Positions 10,934 to 22,049 of a stretch of 64,000 bases of DNA are shown one piece after another. The translations under genes were made by a program, and so were the position numbers. The notes under the pieces were generated by a model, which saw nothing but the letters and a program-made list of their open reading frames with translations, ran no database searches and was not told the DNA's origin. Positions within the stretch are counted from its first letter, which is position 1, and each line of letters opens with the position of its first letter. This stretch comes from Adiantum capillus-veneris. Its lineage: Eukaryota > Streptophyta > Polypodiopsida > Polypodiales > Pteridaceae. Location: the NCBI GenBank assembly GCA_014529385.2, contig CM043958.1, positions 147,746,885 through 147,810,884 of the forward strand, read 5' to 3'.

Positions 10934-12601
10934 TTATCCTTGAATGCCGATTGAAGATGAGCAAAAGCTCAACTTCTCCTTGTTGACCACCTTTGTAAAC
11001 ATGTCTGCAGGATTTTCACTTGTATGCACCTTTCCTAGCTTTAGTTGTCCCTCTTCCAAAAGAGTGCGTATGAAGTGATATCTCACCTCAATGTGCTTTT
11101 TCCTTGAATGAAAGGCTAAGTTCTTCGCAAGATGGATAGCGCTTTGGCTATCACTGTACAAGACACAATTGTCTTGTTTGAATCCAAGCTCTTCTAAGAA
11201 TCTCTGAAGCCACAGAATTTCTTTGCTTGCCTCCGTCATTGCTACATACTCTGCTTCCGTGGTAGAAAGTGAAACCACTTTCTGCAGCTTTGAAGCCCAG
11301 CTTATTGCTGTGCCTCCAACCGTGAACACATAGCCAGTAGTGCTCCTTCGAGTATCTTTGTCACCTGCCATATCTGCATCAGCATACCCTTCTAGAAAAA
11401 TATCAGTTCCTCCAAAATACAAAGCATTTGTTGTTGTCCCTTTTAGATACCTAAGTATCCACTTCACAGCTTGCCAATGCTCTTTACCTGGGTTGTCCAT
11501 GAACCTACTCACAACTCCCACTGCATGTGCAATGTCTGGCCTTGTCCAGACCATAGCATACATTAGAGAACCTACCGCTGCAGCATATGGAACTTTAGAC
11601 ATATAGGCTATCTCCTCTTGTGTCTTTGGACACATGTCCTTCGTTAGTTTAAAATGACCAGCCAAAGGTGTAGAAACTGGTTTTGCATTTTGCATTGCAA
11701 ACCTTTCTAGTACCTTCTTGATGTAATCTTCTTGAGATAGCTTTATTGTCTTCTTCGTCCTGTCCCTTGATATTTTCATACCAAGTATCCTCTTTGCAGC
11801 ACCTAAATCTTTCATTGAAAAAGATTTGGACAGCTCCTCTTTTAGGTCTTTGATGTCCTGCATGTTAGCACTTGCAATCAACATGTCATCAACATACAAC
11901 ATTAGGATGATGAATTTCCCATCTCCCAAATTCTTCGTGTAGACGCAGTGATCCGAGTTGCATCTTGTGAATCCATGATCCAACATCCATCGATCAAACT
12001 TCAAGTACCATTGTCTTGATGCTTGCTTTAAACCATACAAGCTCTTCTTTAATCTGCAAACCATTTTCTCCTTACCTTTTACTTCATACCCCTTTGGTTG
12101 AAGCATGTAGATTTCTTCCTCTAAGTCACCGTGAGGGAATGCCGTATTTACATCCATTTGCTCGAGATTTAGATCATGAGCAGCCACAAGGCTTAAGACA
12201 AGCCTAATTGAGTTCATTTTTACAACAGGAGAAAATATTTCATTGAAGTCAATATCTTTCTTTTGAGAAAAACCTTTTACCACAAGCCTAGACTTGTACC
12301 TTTTCTTCCCACCTTCTTCTTCCTTTAGCTTGTACACCCATTTGTTTTGAAGTGCCCGCTTACCTTTAGGCAACTCAACCAACTCCCATGTTTGGTTGCG
12401 ATGTAGTGAGTCCATCTCCACTTGCATGCTCTTCGTCCATTCTTCTTTGGATTTATGTTGCATAGCTTCTTCATATGATTCCGGCTCTCCAGAATCTGAG
12501 ATCAAGAGATGGTTGAAGGAAGGAATAAACCTTTCTGGAGTTCTACTTGCTCTTGTAGATCTTCGGGGAATAGGTTGAGGCTCCTCATTTGGTTGACGTT
12601 G
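10934..12601 (-). pseudogene. Copia-1 reverse transcriptase and RNase H
   Basis: Same frame after the TAA at 12,602-12,604. RT motifs run in order: WVYKLKEEEGGKKRYKSRLV, GIDFNEIF-like DIDFNEIFSPVVKM, QMDVNTAFPHGDLEEEIYM, SLYGLKQASRQWY and the catalytic LMLYVDDMLIA. RNase H follows with GYADADMAGDKDTRRSTTGY, LSTTEAEYVAM and YSDSQSAIHLAKN. It ends with ENPADMFTK and a stop at 10,934-10,936, close to the PPT as usual for copia. All catalytic Asp/Glu residues are present. Only the upstream nonsense codons separate it from gag. Confidence 0.95.
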
Positions 12602-13606
12602 TTACACATTGTCACTGTTTGCAGTCCTTGAGTCTTCGCCGTCCTCAAGCTCCATGTACTCATCACCTGTTTCTTTTGTTTGTTTTCTTTCCAAGTAATC
12701 TTTGTACATATTTTGTTCGTTAAAAATTACATCCCTACTCCTTAAGATTTTACCATCTTCAGGATTCCATAGGCGATACCCAAAGTCTCCTTCTCCATAG
12801 CCAATGAAGAAACACTTTTTGGACTTTGCATCTAGCTTTGATCTTAGGCTTCTATCTATGTGCATGAAAGCCTCACACCCAAACACTTTGAGAAATGCAT
12901 AATTCAGCGGTTTACCTGTCCATGCCTCTTCTGGAACTCCCCCATCCAATGCCGTTGAGGGTGACCGATTGATTAAGTACACAGACGTACTTACAGCTTC
13001 CGCCCAAAGCTCAAGCGGTAGGCCTGCATGTAGCCGCATGCTTCGTGCTCGTTCCATGATTGTCATGTTCATCCTTTCCGAAATCCCATTTTGTTGAGGT
13101 GTCCTTGGGGTTGTCCTTTGCCTCCAAATGCCATTGCTAGCACAAAAGCTTTCAAAAGCTTGGCTGCAATATTCGCCTCCATTGTCGGATCTGAGGCATT
13201 TAACCTTGGTACCTGTTTCATTTTCCACAAAGGCTTTCCACCTTTGAAATATGGAAAATACATCGGATTTATTCTTCATGACATAAACCCATGTTTTTCT
13301 AGTCGCATCGTCTATGAATGTTACATAGTACAATGAGCCACCAAGTGATGGTGTACTTGTAGGACCCCAAACATCAGAATGAACCAACTCAAGTTTTTTA
13401 TTTTTTCTTTCATTTCCTAATTTTTGAAATTTTACCCTCTTTTGTTTACCATAAACACAATCTTCACAGAACTCTAAGTCCACTTCTTTCAAACCTGGTA
13501 GAAGCTTCTTTGTTTGAAGGATTTGCATTCCTTTGGCACTCATATGCCCAAGTCGGTAGTGCCACACCGCACTGTCAACTTCTGTAGTTGCTGCACAACC
13601 TGAAGG
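12602..13606 (-). pseudogene. Copia-1 integrase
   Basis: This continues the gag-protease frame after the TAA at 13,607-13,609. The zinc-binding part shows HYRLGHMSAKGMQ and CEDCVYGKQ (HHCC). The catalytic core shows LVHSDVWGP, CLRSDNGGEY and QQNGISERMN, which supply the D, D and E residues. Copia-type C-terminal features follow (FGCEAFMHI, KCFFIGYGEGDFGYRLW). Integrase would join the element cDNA to host DNA. The frame ends at TAA 12,602-12,604 in the low-complexity linker before RT. No catalytic residue is visibly lost. Confidence 0.93.
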
Positions 13607-14815
13607 TTACGTGCTAACAGTACACAAGTAAAGTGTACCGACTTTTTCACCCTTGGCAACCACCAAAGATCCCTTTGAGATCTTCCACCGTTTGTTTCCG
13701 AATGCAATGTTGTGACCTTCATCGTCCAATTGTCCTGTAGAGATCAAATTTTTGCGAAGAGAAGGAACATGCCTAACATCTTTAAGCTTCCATTCATTTC
13801 CGTTAGCAGTTTTGACAGAAACTGTACCTTTGCCGACAATCTCACAAGCTTCATCATCTCCCAAGTATACATACCCAAAATTACCTTTGGTGTAGTCTTG
13901 GAAATGTTGCTTGTGTGGTGTCGCATGGAATGAAGCCCCGGAATCTACTATCCAGGAATTAGACACATTGTCTAATGAGAGAATTAGAGCATCTTGCTCT
14001 ACTTTACCTGCCACATTGGCCTCCAATGTTGGCTTGTTGTCTTGAGACTCTGTCTCCTTCTTCTTCTTGGACCAGCAATCCTTCTTGGCGTGGCCCTTCT
14101 TGCCGCAGTTCCAACATTCAAGAACTGACTTTGTGCGTGACTTGCTCCGCCTTGAGCGATCACGACCCTTTTGGTTTTTGAACCTCTCCTTAAGCCTTCC
14201 TCTTGTTTCCACTGATAGTGCAGCACTTGATGATTCTCCTGTGCTTCTCGTTCGCATTTCCTCGCTTAGGAGAACACCCACAACATCATCAAACTTAAGA
14301 GTATTTGTGCCAGAGATAGAATTACTTACAGCCATCACAAGGCTGTCCCAACTATCCGGTAGAGATGATAGTATAAGGAGAGCTCGCACTTCGTCATCGA
14401 AATTGATTTTCACTGATCGAAGTTGACTTATGTTTGTGTTAAAGTCATTTAGGTGTTCTGCAATTGAACCATTCTCTGCCATCTTTAGATTGAACAAGCG
14501 CTTCATAAGAAATACCTTATTGGATGCCGATGGTTTCTCGTAGAAGTCGTCAAGTGACTTCATCAAGTCCTCCGTGGTCTTCATCTCCGAAACATTGAAG
14601 GCCACCGTTGACGCCAAGCTTAACCGGATTGTTCCCAGTGCCTTTCGATCAAGGACAATTCATGCTTCATCTGCCATTGTTGCGGGCTTCTTCGCAAGAC
14701 CGCCTAGTGGCAAATAGAGGTCCTTCTGGTAGAGATAGTCTTCAATCTGCATCTTCCAATGTTGGTAGTTTTTGCCGTTGAACTTCTCAATCTTGAGCTT
14801 CCCTTCCTCCGCCAT
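13607..14815 (-). pseudogene. Copia-1 gag and protease
   Basis: The start is the ATG at 14,815-14,813, first after the primer site, giving MAEEGKLKIEKFNGKNYQHW, a typical copia gag N-terminus. Codon 52 is TGA (14,660-14,662), where family members usually have a sense codon. Downstream are the gag helices (FNLKMAENGSIAEHLNDFNT), a CCHC zinc knuckle (CWNCGKKGHAKKDC) for RNA binding, and the protease active site WIVDSGASFHATP with its Asp intact. The frame stops at TAA 13,607-13,609, between protease and the integrase zinc finger. Sense sequence continues in the same frame on both sides, so these are point nonsense changes rather than a normal gag/pol boundary. Confidence 0.93.
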
Positions 14816-14874
14816 AACTCCCACTCAATTCAAGGAATCCTTTCCTTGAGATAATTTAGCTACAAGCAAATCTT

Positions 14875-14886
14875 GCTCTGATACCA
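14875..14886 (-). promoter_or_regulatory. Copia-1 primer binding site (tRNA-Met type)
   Basis: The reverse strand reads TGGTATCAGAGC two bases inside the 5' LTR. This is the standard plant initiator tRNA-Met primer site. The matching PPT is at the complement of 10,874-10,888 (AAGTGGGAGATTG), directly upstream of the 3' LTR. Confidence 0.95.
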
Positions 14887-14888
14887 GT

Positions 14889-15724
14889 TGTTAGGAAATA
14901 AGACGTAGCTAAATAGATAATTGAGTAGATTACTTAATGGAGAGAGACAAATTTATATGCACGAGATTATAGAGTAGAGAGAGAGAGAGAGAGAGAGAGA
15001 GTACACACGATATACGTGGTTCACCCAATGTGGGCTACGTCCAGGGGAAAGCAGCCACTCAATGGCTTTAGTACTTCAAAACAAGAAGTAGTTTACAAAG
15101 GGATTATACCCTTAATGGAGCTCCCGCCTTGCTTCACTCTCACCACCTCACACTCACCTTGTTGCATCAACTTCACACTATGAAATGTGTGTAGAAATGC
15201 CTCCTTTTATAGGCCAAAAGGGCTGCCCTCTCTTATGAGAGACAGCCATGTGTAGCCGCCCTTGTGCGAATAAGTCCAAATCGGACCCTCCAATCCGCCC
15301 ATGTGTGGCCGCCCTTGAGAAGACAAGTCCGCTTTTGAATTCGGCCACCGGCCATTGAATTCGGCCACCGGCCACCGGCCATTGACTTCCGACCACCAGC
15401 CACCGGCCATTGACTTCCGACCACCGGCCATCGGCCATTGACTACCGGCCACCGGCCAACCGATCGGTTGTTTTCCGACCACTTTCCGGCCGCCGTCCGG
15501 CCATAATATTCCGGTGAAAAAGAATATTCCGGCGAAGAAAAAGTCTCGGGGGCCTCCGCCCCCGAGGCCTTTAAAGTTGCCCCTGATTCTTGTCCGTGAA
15601 AATTTTGGTTTCCGGTGAGTGATTTTCCTTCACGCACGATGGCTTCTCCTCATAATGGGGGCCTTACAAATGTGCGCTTTTACCACAGAAAATTACAAGG
15701 GTAAATCAGGCTCCATACTTAACA
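14889..15724 (-). promoter_or_regulatory. Copia-1 5' LTR, with promoter-like TATA box
   Basis: This 836-bp copy of the LTR lies upstream of gag and would carry the promoter. TATAAAAG lies at the complement of 15,204-15,211, in a context fitting a pol II start about 30 bp further along the reverse strand. It matches the other LTR except at two positions (T/C near 15,433, C/T near 15,464) and four extra bases in the GA tract. Confidence 0.9.
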
Positions 15725-15729
15725 TGTTG

Positions 15730-16514
15730 TGTAATGTCAATAGTTTATTCTTTGTTTAACTCTGTTACGGCTTCTTCTTATTAAGCTACAAGTGTTGTTG
15801 CTTCTTCTTCTAACTCTCTCACTGATCTTTTTTTAAGTCTTGTAGAAATGGGTGGATCCCTTGGTGATGGTAGTTCTTTTTCATCTTCTTCTTCTCTTTA
15901 GACTAACCAGTCATTCTATGCAAGAGACCAAGGTAAGTGTTCCAGATGCTCAATGGCATGATATGCTAGCCAATTGGCCACTTTTGGGGCTCTCAAGTAG
16001 GTGATGGCGTTGGGATTCTTTAACTTTGTTAGCATAGTGTGCACATACTGAGCATGGTTCATTTGCTTGTTTTCTATAAGCCTATGTGAATGTTGAAGCA
16101 ATGGTGTGTTTTGGACAAGTGTACCTTGGTGTCTTCTTGCCTACAAAAAGTGTTGGTGGTGAACCCTTAGTGCATATTCTACTTCTCTTTGCTTTAAGTT
16201 TGCAAAGGAGGCTGACTATCTCGTGAAAGTCTCTGTCATTTTGCCAAGTCCCTATGTCTCATACTTAGTCCTACCCCTTGGCAATCTTGTGCATTGGCCA
16301 CTATATCTTTAATAAGGTTCACTTGTATTGGCATGTTGTTGAGGTCAGATATCGTAGCACTACCATCTTCCTTCATAGATGATACCAACTCATAAGCTCT
16401 CTCAAAGTCCACACCATAGGGTGATAGCTCTAGGAACCCTTTCAATCCCACCTTCTCTAGGAGGGGCTTCACCATTGGTGCCTTTGCCACATCTATAGCT
16501 TCCTTAGGTAGCAT
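15730..16514 (-). pseudogene. decayed unrecognised coding region, N-terminal part
   Basis: Reverse-strand sequence beginning around MLPKEAIDVAKAPMVKPLLE (16,514). It continues with GVDFERAYELVSSMKEDGS, then, after frame changes, VHTMLTKLKNPNAITYL and KVANWLAYHAIEHLEHLPW (15,916-16,101), and a charged EEEDEKELPSPRDPP stretch. It appears to be the upstream part of the frame at 7,900-10,041, split by Copia-1. The protein is not recognised. It has the character of a cytoplasmic, helical gag-like or accessory protein, and no enzyme motif was found. Confidence 0.3.
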
Positions 16515-17555
16515 ATGTAGATCTACCTTGGCTCAGTCTGCACCCTTGAAAATCCCATGGTATATAGTCACCTATTGGGCCTCTAGTTGCTCTTTGCTCA
16601 CCCATGTGACATTCGTTTATTTCAGTGATTGCTCTTCTAGCTAGTAGGGCAATAATCGGCTAGATTCTCCTTCATGGACTTCTTCTTTGGGGTTGCTTGA
16701 TACGATGACATAGCTCCTGCATTAAGGGTCAAGTTATAGCAATTCAAGGTCTAGGCATATGAGCTACTAGTAGGCATTCATGGACAGAAAGCAAAAGTTT
16801 AAACTTTGGCAAATCCTATAATAGGCGTCCTAGTATGCATCTACATGAAAATGGGCTTGAAATTGGTCAAATTCTTCATTGATGGATGCTCTAGTGTTGT
16901 AGAACATGTGTGTAAATTTTGGTTGAGTTTGGAGGTCAATTGTGAGCGATAAGCTTAGGCTTTTTTGCTAACTAAGTGACCTTGTGATAAATTGAGACTG
17001 ATTTGTCCATTTTGGATGAAACTTGGTTTAGTAGCATTATATTATGTGTACATGCTTTCCATGGTCAACCTTGGTGAAAATCCCTCCTAAACTGGGCATC
17101 TCCATAATAGGGGCATCTATTATATAATGTGCACATTTGTGATTTTTTGGCTTTGAGAGCTTTGGCATGGGTACTTGGTGGTCTTTCATGACTTTCCATG
17201 CATTCTCAACTCAATATGAGTTCTTGGGGTTAGTGTATGCCCAAGGTTGGCCTTATGCATTGTTTGGGCCCTATGAGTCAAATATGACATTTGGAGTTGA
17301 TGTGAGGTGTCCAATGTGTAGAGTGTGAGTATATAAGCATGTGCAAGCAACTTGAAGTGCAAAAAATGAAAACTGTAAGAAAAACATATTAAGCATGCCT
17401 ATTATGTGACATAAAAATTTGAGATTTTATACCCCTACTTCCCTATGTGACATCTAATTTGCCTGTTGACCATTATGGGCCTACTTTGTTTTCTTGATGA
17501 CCATTACAACCTTTGTCACACCAACGATATTTTATCCATTAGTAGGGGCTCTAAT
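16515..17555. other. no gene recognised; possible leader of gypsy-3
   Basis: About 1 kb of AT-rich sequence with no domain. It precedes the forward gag-like start of gypsy-3 and could be that element's LTR and leader, but no primer site or second LTR copy was found. Confidence 0.4.
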
Positions 17556-17559
17556 ATCT

Positions 17560-19090
17560 CCTCAACAACCACCAATGGCTCAACCACCAGCCCCAAACCC
17601 TAAAGTAGGGAAAAGTAAGTTCAATGGAAAAGAATCCTAGGATGCTGACAGCCATGTGGGGCAATTTGAAATGAATTGTTTTGCAAGTGGGTATGATGCT
17701 TTGTATAATTATGCTATGAACATAGATCAATTTATAGCCACATTCTAAGGAAAATTTGTGGCATTGTTCATGCAATATGGCATAGCAATATTAAAAAGAA
17801 GGAATTGTTGGTAGACGGTTATGCCCAATACTTCATGAAACTAATGAATAGACTATAGGAAAACCAAGTCCATCTTGGAGCGGTTGGGTGACTACTTTTG
17901 CACGGGACTAAGGAAGCAATTGAAGAGTGTTGTTGCCAATCACGCACCTATAACTCAACCCCAAGATTTTGGTGGCTTAATAGATGCATCCATGAGAGCT
18001 AAGAGGAGATATGGGAAAATACCATATTCAAATTTGTTCCCAATTGGGGGTAAACTCACAAGATCCTTGACAAAAGGAAGAAGTTAGCATTGAGAATCAA
18101 ATCATCATGGGATTTCTTTACAAAAATGAAATTCATCAAATGTTGAGAAGATGTGTACCAAAGTTTGAACAAAGAGTAATTTTGGCTGAGACGCATGTAG
18201 GTGATATAGGTGGCCATTTTTCAAGAGAAATAACTGCAAAGAAAATTGTTTAGGCAGGTTTGTGGTGGCCATTAGTTTTTGAATATGCTTATGAGTATGT
18301 GAAGGCATATTTGATATAGTAAACGGATGATAGACCATAGACCGTTGAATGTAGATAGAATGCCATTACAACCAATCGCTCCAGTTGAATCATTTCAAAA
18401 GTGGAGCCTCGACTTTGTGGGGCCAGTGAAACCGACTGCCAAGTATACAGGAAATAAGTATATTTTAGTGGGAACATGGTATTTTGCAAAATGGGTGGAA
18501 GCACAAGCAATGAAGAAAAATAAAGCTGAGAGTGCTGCAAAACTCTTGTACAAGAACATAATGACCAGGTTTGGTTGCCTAATGGAGTTAGTTTCAAGCA
18601 AGGAGGTAATTTTGTAAACAAGGTGATTAAAAAATTGGTTGAATATCACATAATACTCCACAAGAAGTCTAGAGTATACTATCCTCAGGTAAATGGGCAG
18701 GTTGAGTCTACAAACAAAGCTTTAATCAAATTTTGAGAAGGATTGTTTCACAAAATAGACAAGATTTGAATAGTAAGTTGGATTTTGCATTATGGGAATT
18801 TAGGACAACATCCAAAGTGAGTACAAGAATGACACCATTCAAGATGGTGGATGGATTGGAAGCTATGGTGACCATGTTTTTTTTTTGTCCCAAGCTTGAG
18901 AGTTTCAAATCATTATAAAATATCAAGAGATGATTTTGCAATCTTTAGGCAAGGTCGCTATATTGAAACTAGAAGAGAGCATAATTGGGTGGATAGAAAC
19001 TTGAAGCATAAATCATTTTAAGAAGGTGATTGGGTTTTGATATACAATGGCAAATTGGGGGAGAAGCGAGGTAAGTTGAAGCTTTAATCT
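17560..19090 (+). pseudogene. gypsy-3 remnant: gag-like start, integrase copy 1
   Basis: Forward-strand and heavily interrupted. It opens with a gag-like segment (NPKVGKSKFNGKES, then HVGQFEMNCFASGYDAL) at 17,575-17,775 and a possible gag end at 17,875-18,087 (LGDYFCTGLRKQLKSV). Then comes integrase: the zinc finger HVGDIGGHFSREITAKKI and GLWWP (18,190-18,280), the core LDFVGPVKPTAKYTGNKYI (18,408-18,470), YYPQVNGQVESTNKAL and LDFALWEFRTTSKVSTRMTP, and the C-terminal EGDWVLIYNGKLGEKRGKL near 19,020-19,080. RT and RNase H are missing between gag and integrase. The style (ALWEFRTT, PFKMVDGLEA) is closest to the Tat/Athila side of gypsy. Confidence 0.75.
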
Positions 19091-20137
19091 ATTTGGTTAA
19101 CAAACCTGACCTTTCAAGGAGATTGGCCAAATTGATGCCAGAGTTTGATTACTCAATATTTACCAGCTAGGACAAGAACATGTTGTGGCTGACTATTTGA
19201 GCAAGTTGGAAAATGGAGAACCTCTAACTAAACCAATAGATATATTACCAGATTCAAATTTGTTCTCAATGGGGAGGTAGACCCACTAGGTGCTTGGTAT
19301 GAGGATTTACTTTAGTTTTTTATTTGAGGAGTTCTTCATGAGAAGCAAATCATGAAGGCATGTTTGATATGTCAAAGGGATGATAGACCCTTGAATGCAG
19401 ATAGATTTCCATTACAACCAATTGTTCAAGTTGAAAATTTTTAGAAGTGGAGCCTTGACTTTGTGGGGCAAGTGAAATCAACTACAAAGCATACAAGCAA
19501 TAAGTGTATTTTAGTGGAAACAGACTATTGTATGAAATGGGTGCAAGCACAGGCAATAAAAAACAATAAAGCTGAGAGTGTTGCAAATTTTTTGTGCTCA
19601 GTGGACTTAGTTAGTGTCATATTAGGGAGGTCATTCTATAAACAACGTGATTAAGAAATTGGTTGAATATCACATAACACTCCACTAGAAGTCTACAATA
19701 TACTATCCTCAGGTAAATGGACAGGTTGAGTCTAAAAAAAAACTTTGATCATAATTTTGAGAAGAATGGTTCTAGAAAACAGACAGGACAAGAATAGTAA
19801 GTTGGATTTTGCATTATAGGCATTCAGGATAGCATTCAAAGTGAGTACATGAGTGACAACGTTCATGATAGTGTATGTATTGGAAATTATTATACCCATT
19901 GAATTTGTTGTCTTAAGAGTTTTGGTTCAGTATAAATTATCAAGAGATGATTTTGTAGTCTTTAGGCAAGAGCAATTACTGAAACTTGAAGAGATCATAA
20001 TTCAGGTAGCTTATGTAACTAAAGCAATACAAAGAAGGAGGAAAGCATGTGTGGATAGAAACTTGAAGCATAAATTGTCTTTGGAAGGTGATTGGGGTTT
20101 TATAGACAACAACAAATTGGGGAAGAGGCTAGGTAAG
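19091..20137 (+). pseudogene. gypsy-3 remnant: RNase H end and integrase copy 2
   Basis: A second, diverged copy of the same integrase follows copy 1 head to tail. It starts with a decayed RNase H tail (QHVVADYLSKLENGEPLTKP region, 19,165-19,230). Then come CLICQRDDRPLNADRFPLQP, LDFVGQVKSTTKHTSNKCI (19,455-19,515), a decayed DNA-binding stretch, and EGDWGFIDNNKLGKRLGK at 20,085-20,137. It ends exactly where the gypsy-2 LTR begins, at TGTTAGG (20,138), so gypsy-2 inserted into it. No continuation was found to the right of gypsy-2. Confidence 0.7.
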
Positions 20138-21884
20138 TGTTAGGTTATGGTGGATGGGTTAGTGTGCCATTCATGGCATAAACATGATTAGAGTAGAGTT
20201 AGCTTAGCGCTTGATATTGGACATACAGTGTAATGGAAATGACCTATGAATTTTGAGAGTAGCAGAATTAGGAAATTAGATGAAGCACTTTTGTGGGATT
20301 ACTTTGTGAGCATAGCGGGTGAACTAGATTGATGGTAGAAACATAAACATGGTACTTAGTTAACTTGGCATGAACAATACTTTTGCAAGAGAGAGAGTTT
20401 AGAGAACATGACAATAGTTGAGGACCGGATTCATACGGAGGCGGTCCCCCCTCCAATAGGCATTTGTATTATAGTTTCTCCCATCAAGAGAGACTTGGTA
20501 CAATACAATCTTTGTGTTCCTTGTGACCTAGGTGATGCAATGAAGATGGAAAGCTTCAGGCATCACAAGCATAACATAAACTTTGCAGAAAGCATTAACT
20601 ATCCCAAGCCTCAGTCCCAAGGCCTCAAACACCTTCGAAGGTGGAGAGAGCTAGCGAGGAATGAGGATAGGGAAGAGGAAGAAGAAACATTCCATAGGAG
20701 AAAGAAATAGTTCCTCACTTATCATTACTCTTCTTGCTAGCATACATAATATCATAGTAATGAAGATGGATAAGTTGGCAAGCTTCAACATTGAAGCATG
20801 GCTCTTGGTTGGATTTGCATTCCATAGCCAAGAGTGTTGGTGTAGGCTCTCACTTCTCACAAGCTTGGAGAAGGAGGTGGATTTCCTCAACTTTCACCAA
20901 GTGAGAATGGATCCACAAAATGAGTGTGTGTGTGTGTGTGTGTAGTGTATATCCCCCTAGCACCCCCCTTGCTTGCTTGGGGTGAGTGGTATCTTTTCCA
21001 CATGCCTCAAGCTCATTGGACCCCTCTCCCCCTAGCCAATCACATGCAGCATGCATTCAAGTACATGGGTAGTCTTTTGACAAGTGTCCTCCTTACCCCT
21101 TAGAGAGAGAAAGAAAGCTTGAAAATATCTAGATATTTGTTGGATGGAACTAGAAGCTCATTGGACCCCTCTTTAGCCCAACCAATAGCATTCAAGCACA
21201 CCATGTGGTTAAGCTTAGGGAGACTCTGACATGTGTCCCATTTGCCCTTAGAGAAAAGGGGTGCCCTTTGGTTGAGTGGAAGGTCAGGTCAAAGATTCCC
21301 CTAACTTTGGGACTTTCATGCGTAGGAAGCTTCTCAAGCACCTTCCTCATTAAGTATGAAAAGTACCTCATGTTAAGCATGACAAGCACCTTAGGTGGAG
21401 TTCCCACCTCAAGCTCAGCCCTAGCTTGCCTAAGGTCAGGGACTTTTAACACTAACCATTGGAGGTCTTTAATGAAGCTAACCCTAAGGTCTTTTAAGCT
21501 CCATTAGTTAACCTTGCTCTTTGACAGACCATCTCTCATTTGGGCCCCTTTACCATTGGCCCCGTGTTGAGATAGATCCGTAAGCAATGTCTATATTCTA
21601 ACCCTTGTTCCCGTTTATTATCCCACATTAAATGATCAATTTAATATGAGAAAATCATTTGGGTTGGTTAGATATTAGATTTAATGACATTACCTCTCTA
21701 TTGAAATCATAGTCGTCCTCGACTATGAGGGTAAAAGAGATAAATCCATAGTTATTAGTCAATTTGTCTTAGCGGGTAGAGGATCCCTTTTTACCCTATG
21801 ACATCATTCCAAGATGGATGACTATCCATTTGGTGCTTGGGAGACATAGCTTCCACAAGCATGTCTGCTTTTGAGTCCATTTCA
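20138..21884 (-). repeat. gypsy-2 3' LTR
   Basis: The left edge at 20,138 is set by the junction with gypsy-3. A similar sequence ends at a primer-site-like motif at 59,144. The right edge is set, with less certainty, at 21,884, where TGAAATGG on the reverse strand follows the purine-rich ACTTGGGAGGA. It matches gypsy-1 3,552-5,346 but extends 91 bp beyond it. It contains a short (GT)n tract at 20,924-20,942. Confidence 0.7.
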
Positions 21885-22049
21885 TCCTCCCAAGTAGAGT
21901 GACAAATTCTACATGGTGTTTGAGAGACGTCGTCATCCCAAACATGATTCTTAGTATGCATACTACTTACATTTGTGAACAATAAAGAGAGAATTAGTCT
22001 TATAATACAAAAACATTAATTATTTAAAAGAAACATGTACATTTGCTTA

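Larger units (their letters stand above)
10042..15724 (-). mobile_element. Copia-1: complete Ty1/copia LTR retrotransposon, recent but with three in-frame stops
   Basis: A 5,683-bp reverse-strand element. It has LTRs at both ends, a 5-bp target duplication TGTTG (10,037-10,041 and 15,725-15,729), a tRNA-Met primer site beside the right LTR and a PPT beside the left LTR. The domain order gag-protease-integrase-RT-RNase H is that of Ty1/copia. The two LTRs differ by two substitutions and one 4-bp change in the GA tract, so insertion was recent. One frame runs from an ATG at 14,815 to a stop at 10,934-10,936. It is closed by TGA at 14,660-14,662, TAA at 13,607-13,609 and TAA at 12,602-12,604. 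Coding motifs are otherwise intact, so this copy was probably moved by proteins supplied in trans, or was disabled very recently. Confidence 0.97.

Noticed and set aside
14067-14426. 119-codon forward frame within Copia-1 gag
   Set aside because: Opposite-strand shadow of the gag/zinc-knuckle frame.
14875-14886. tRNA-like sequence GGTATCAGAGC in several places
   Set aside because: These are primer binding sites complementary to the tRNA-Met 3' end. No cloverleaf lies around any of them.
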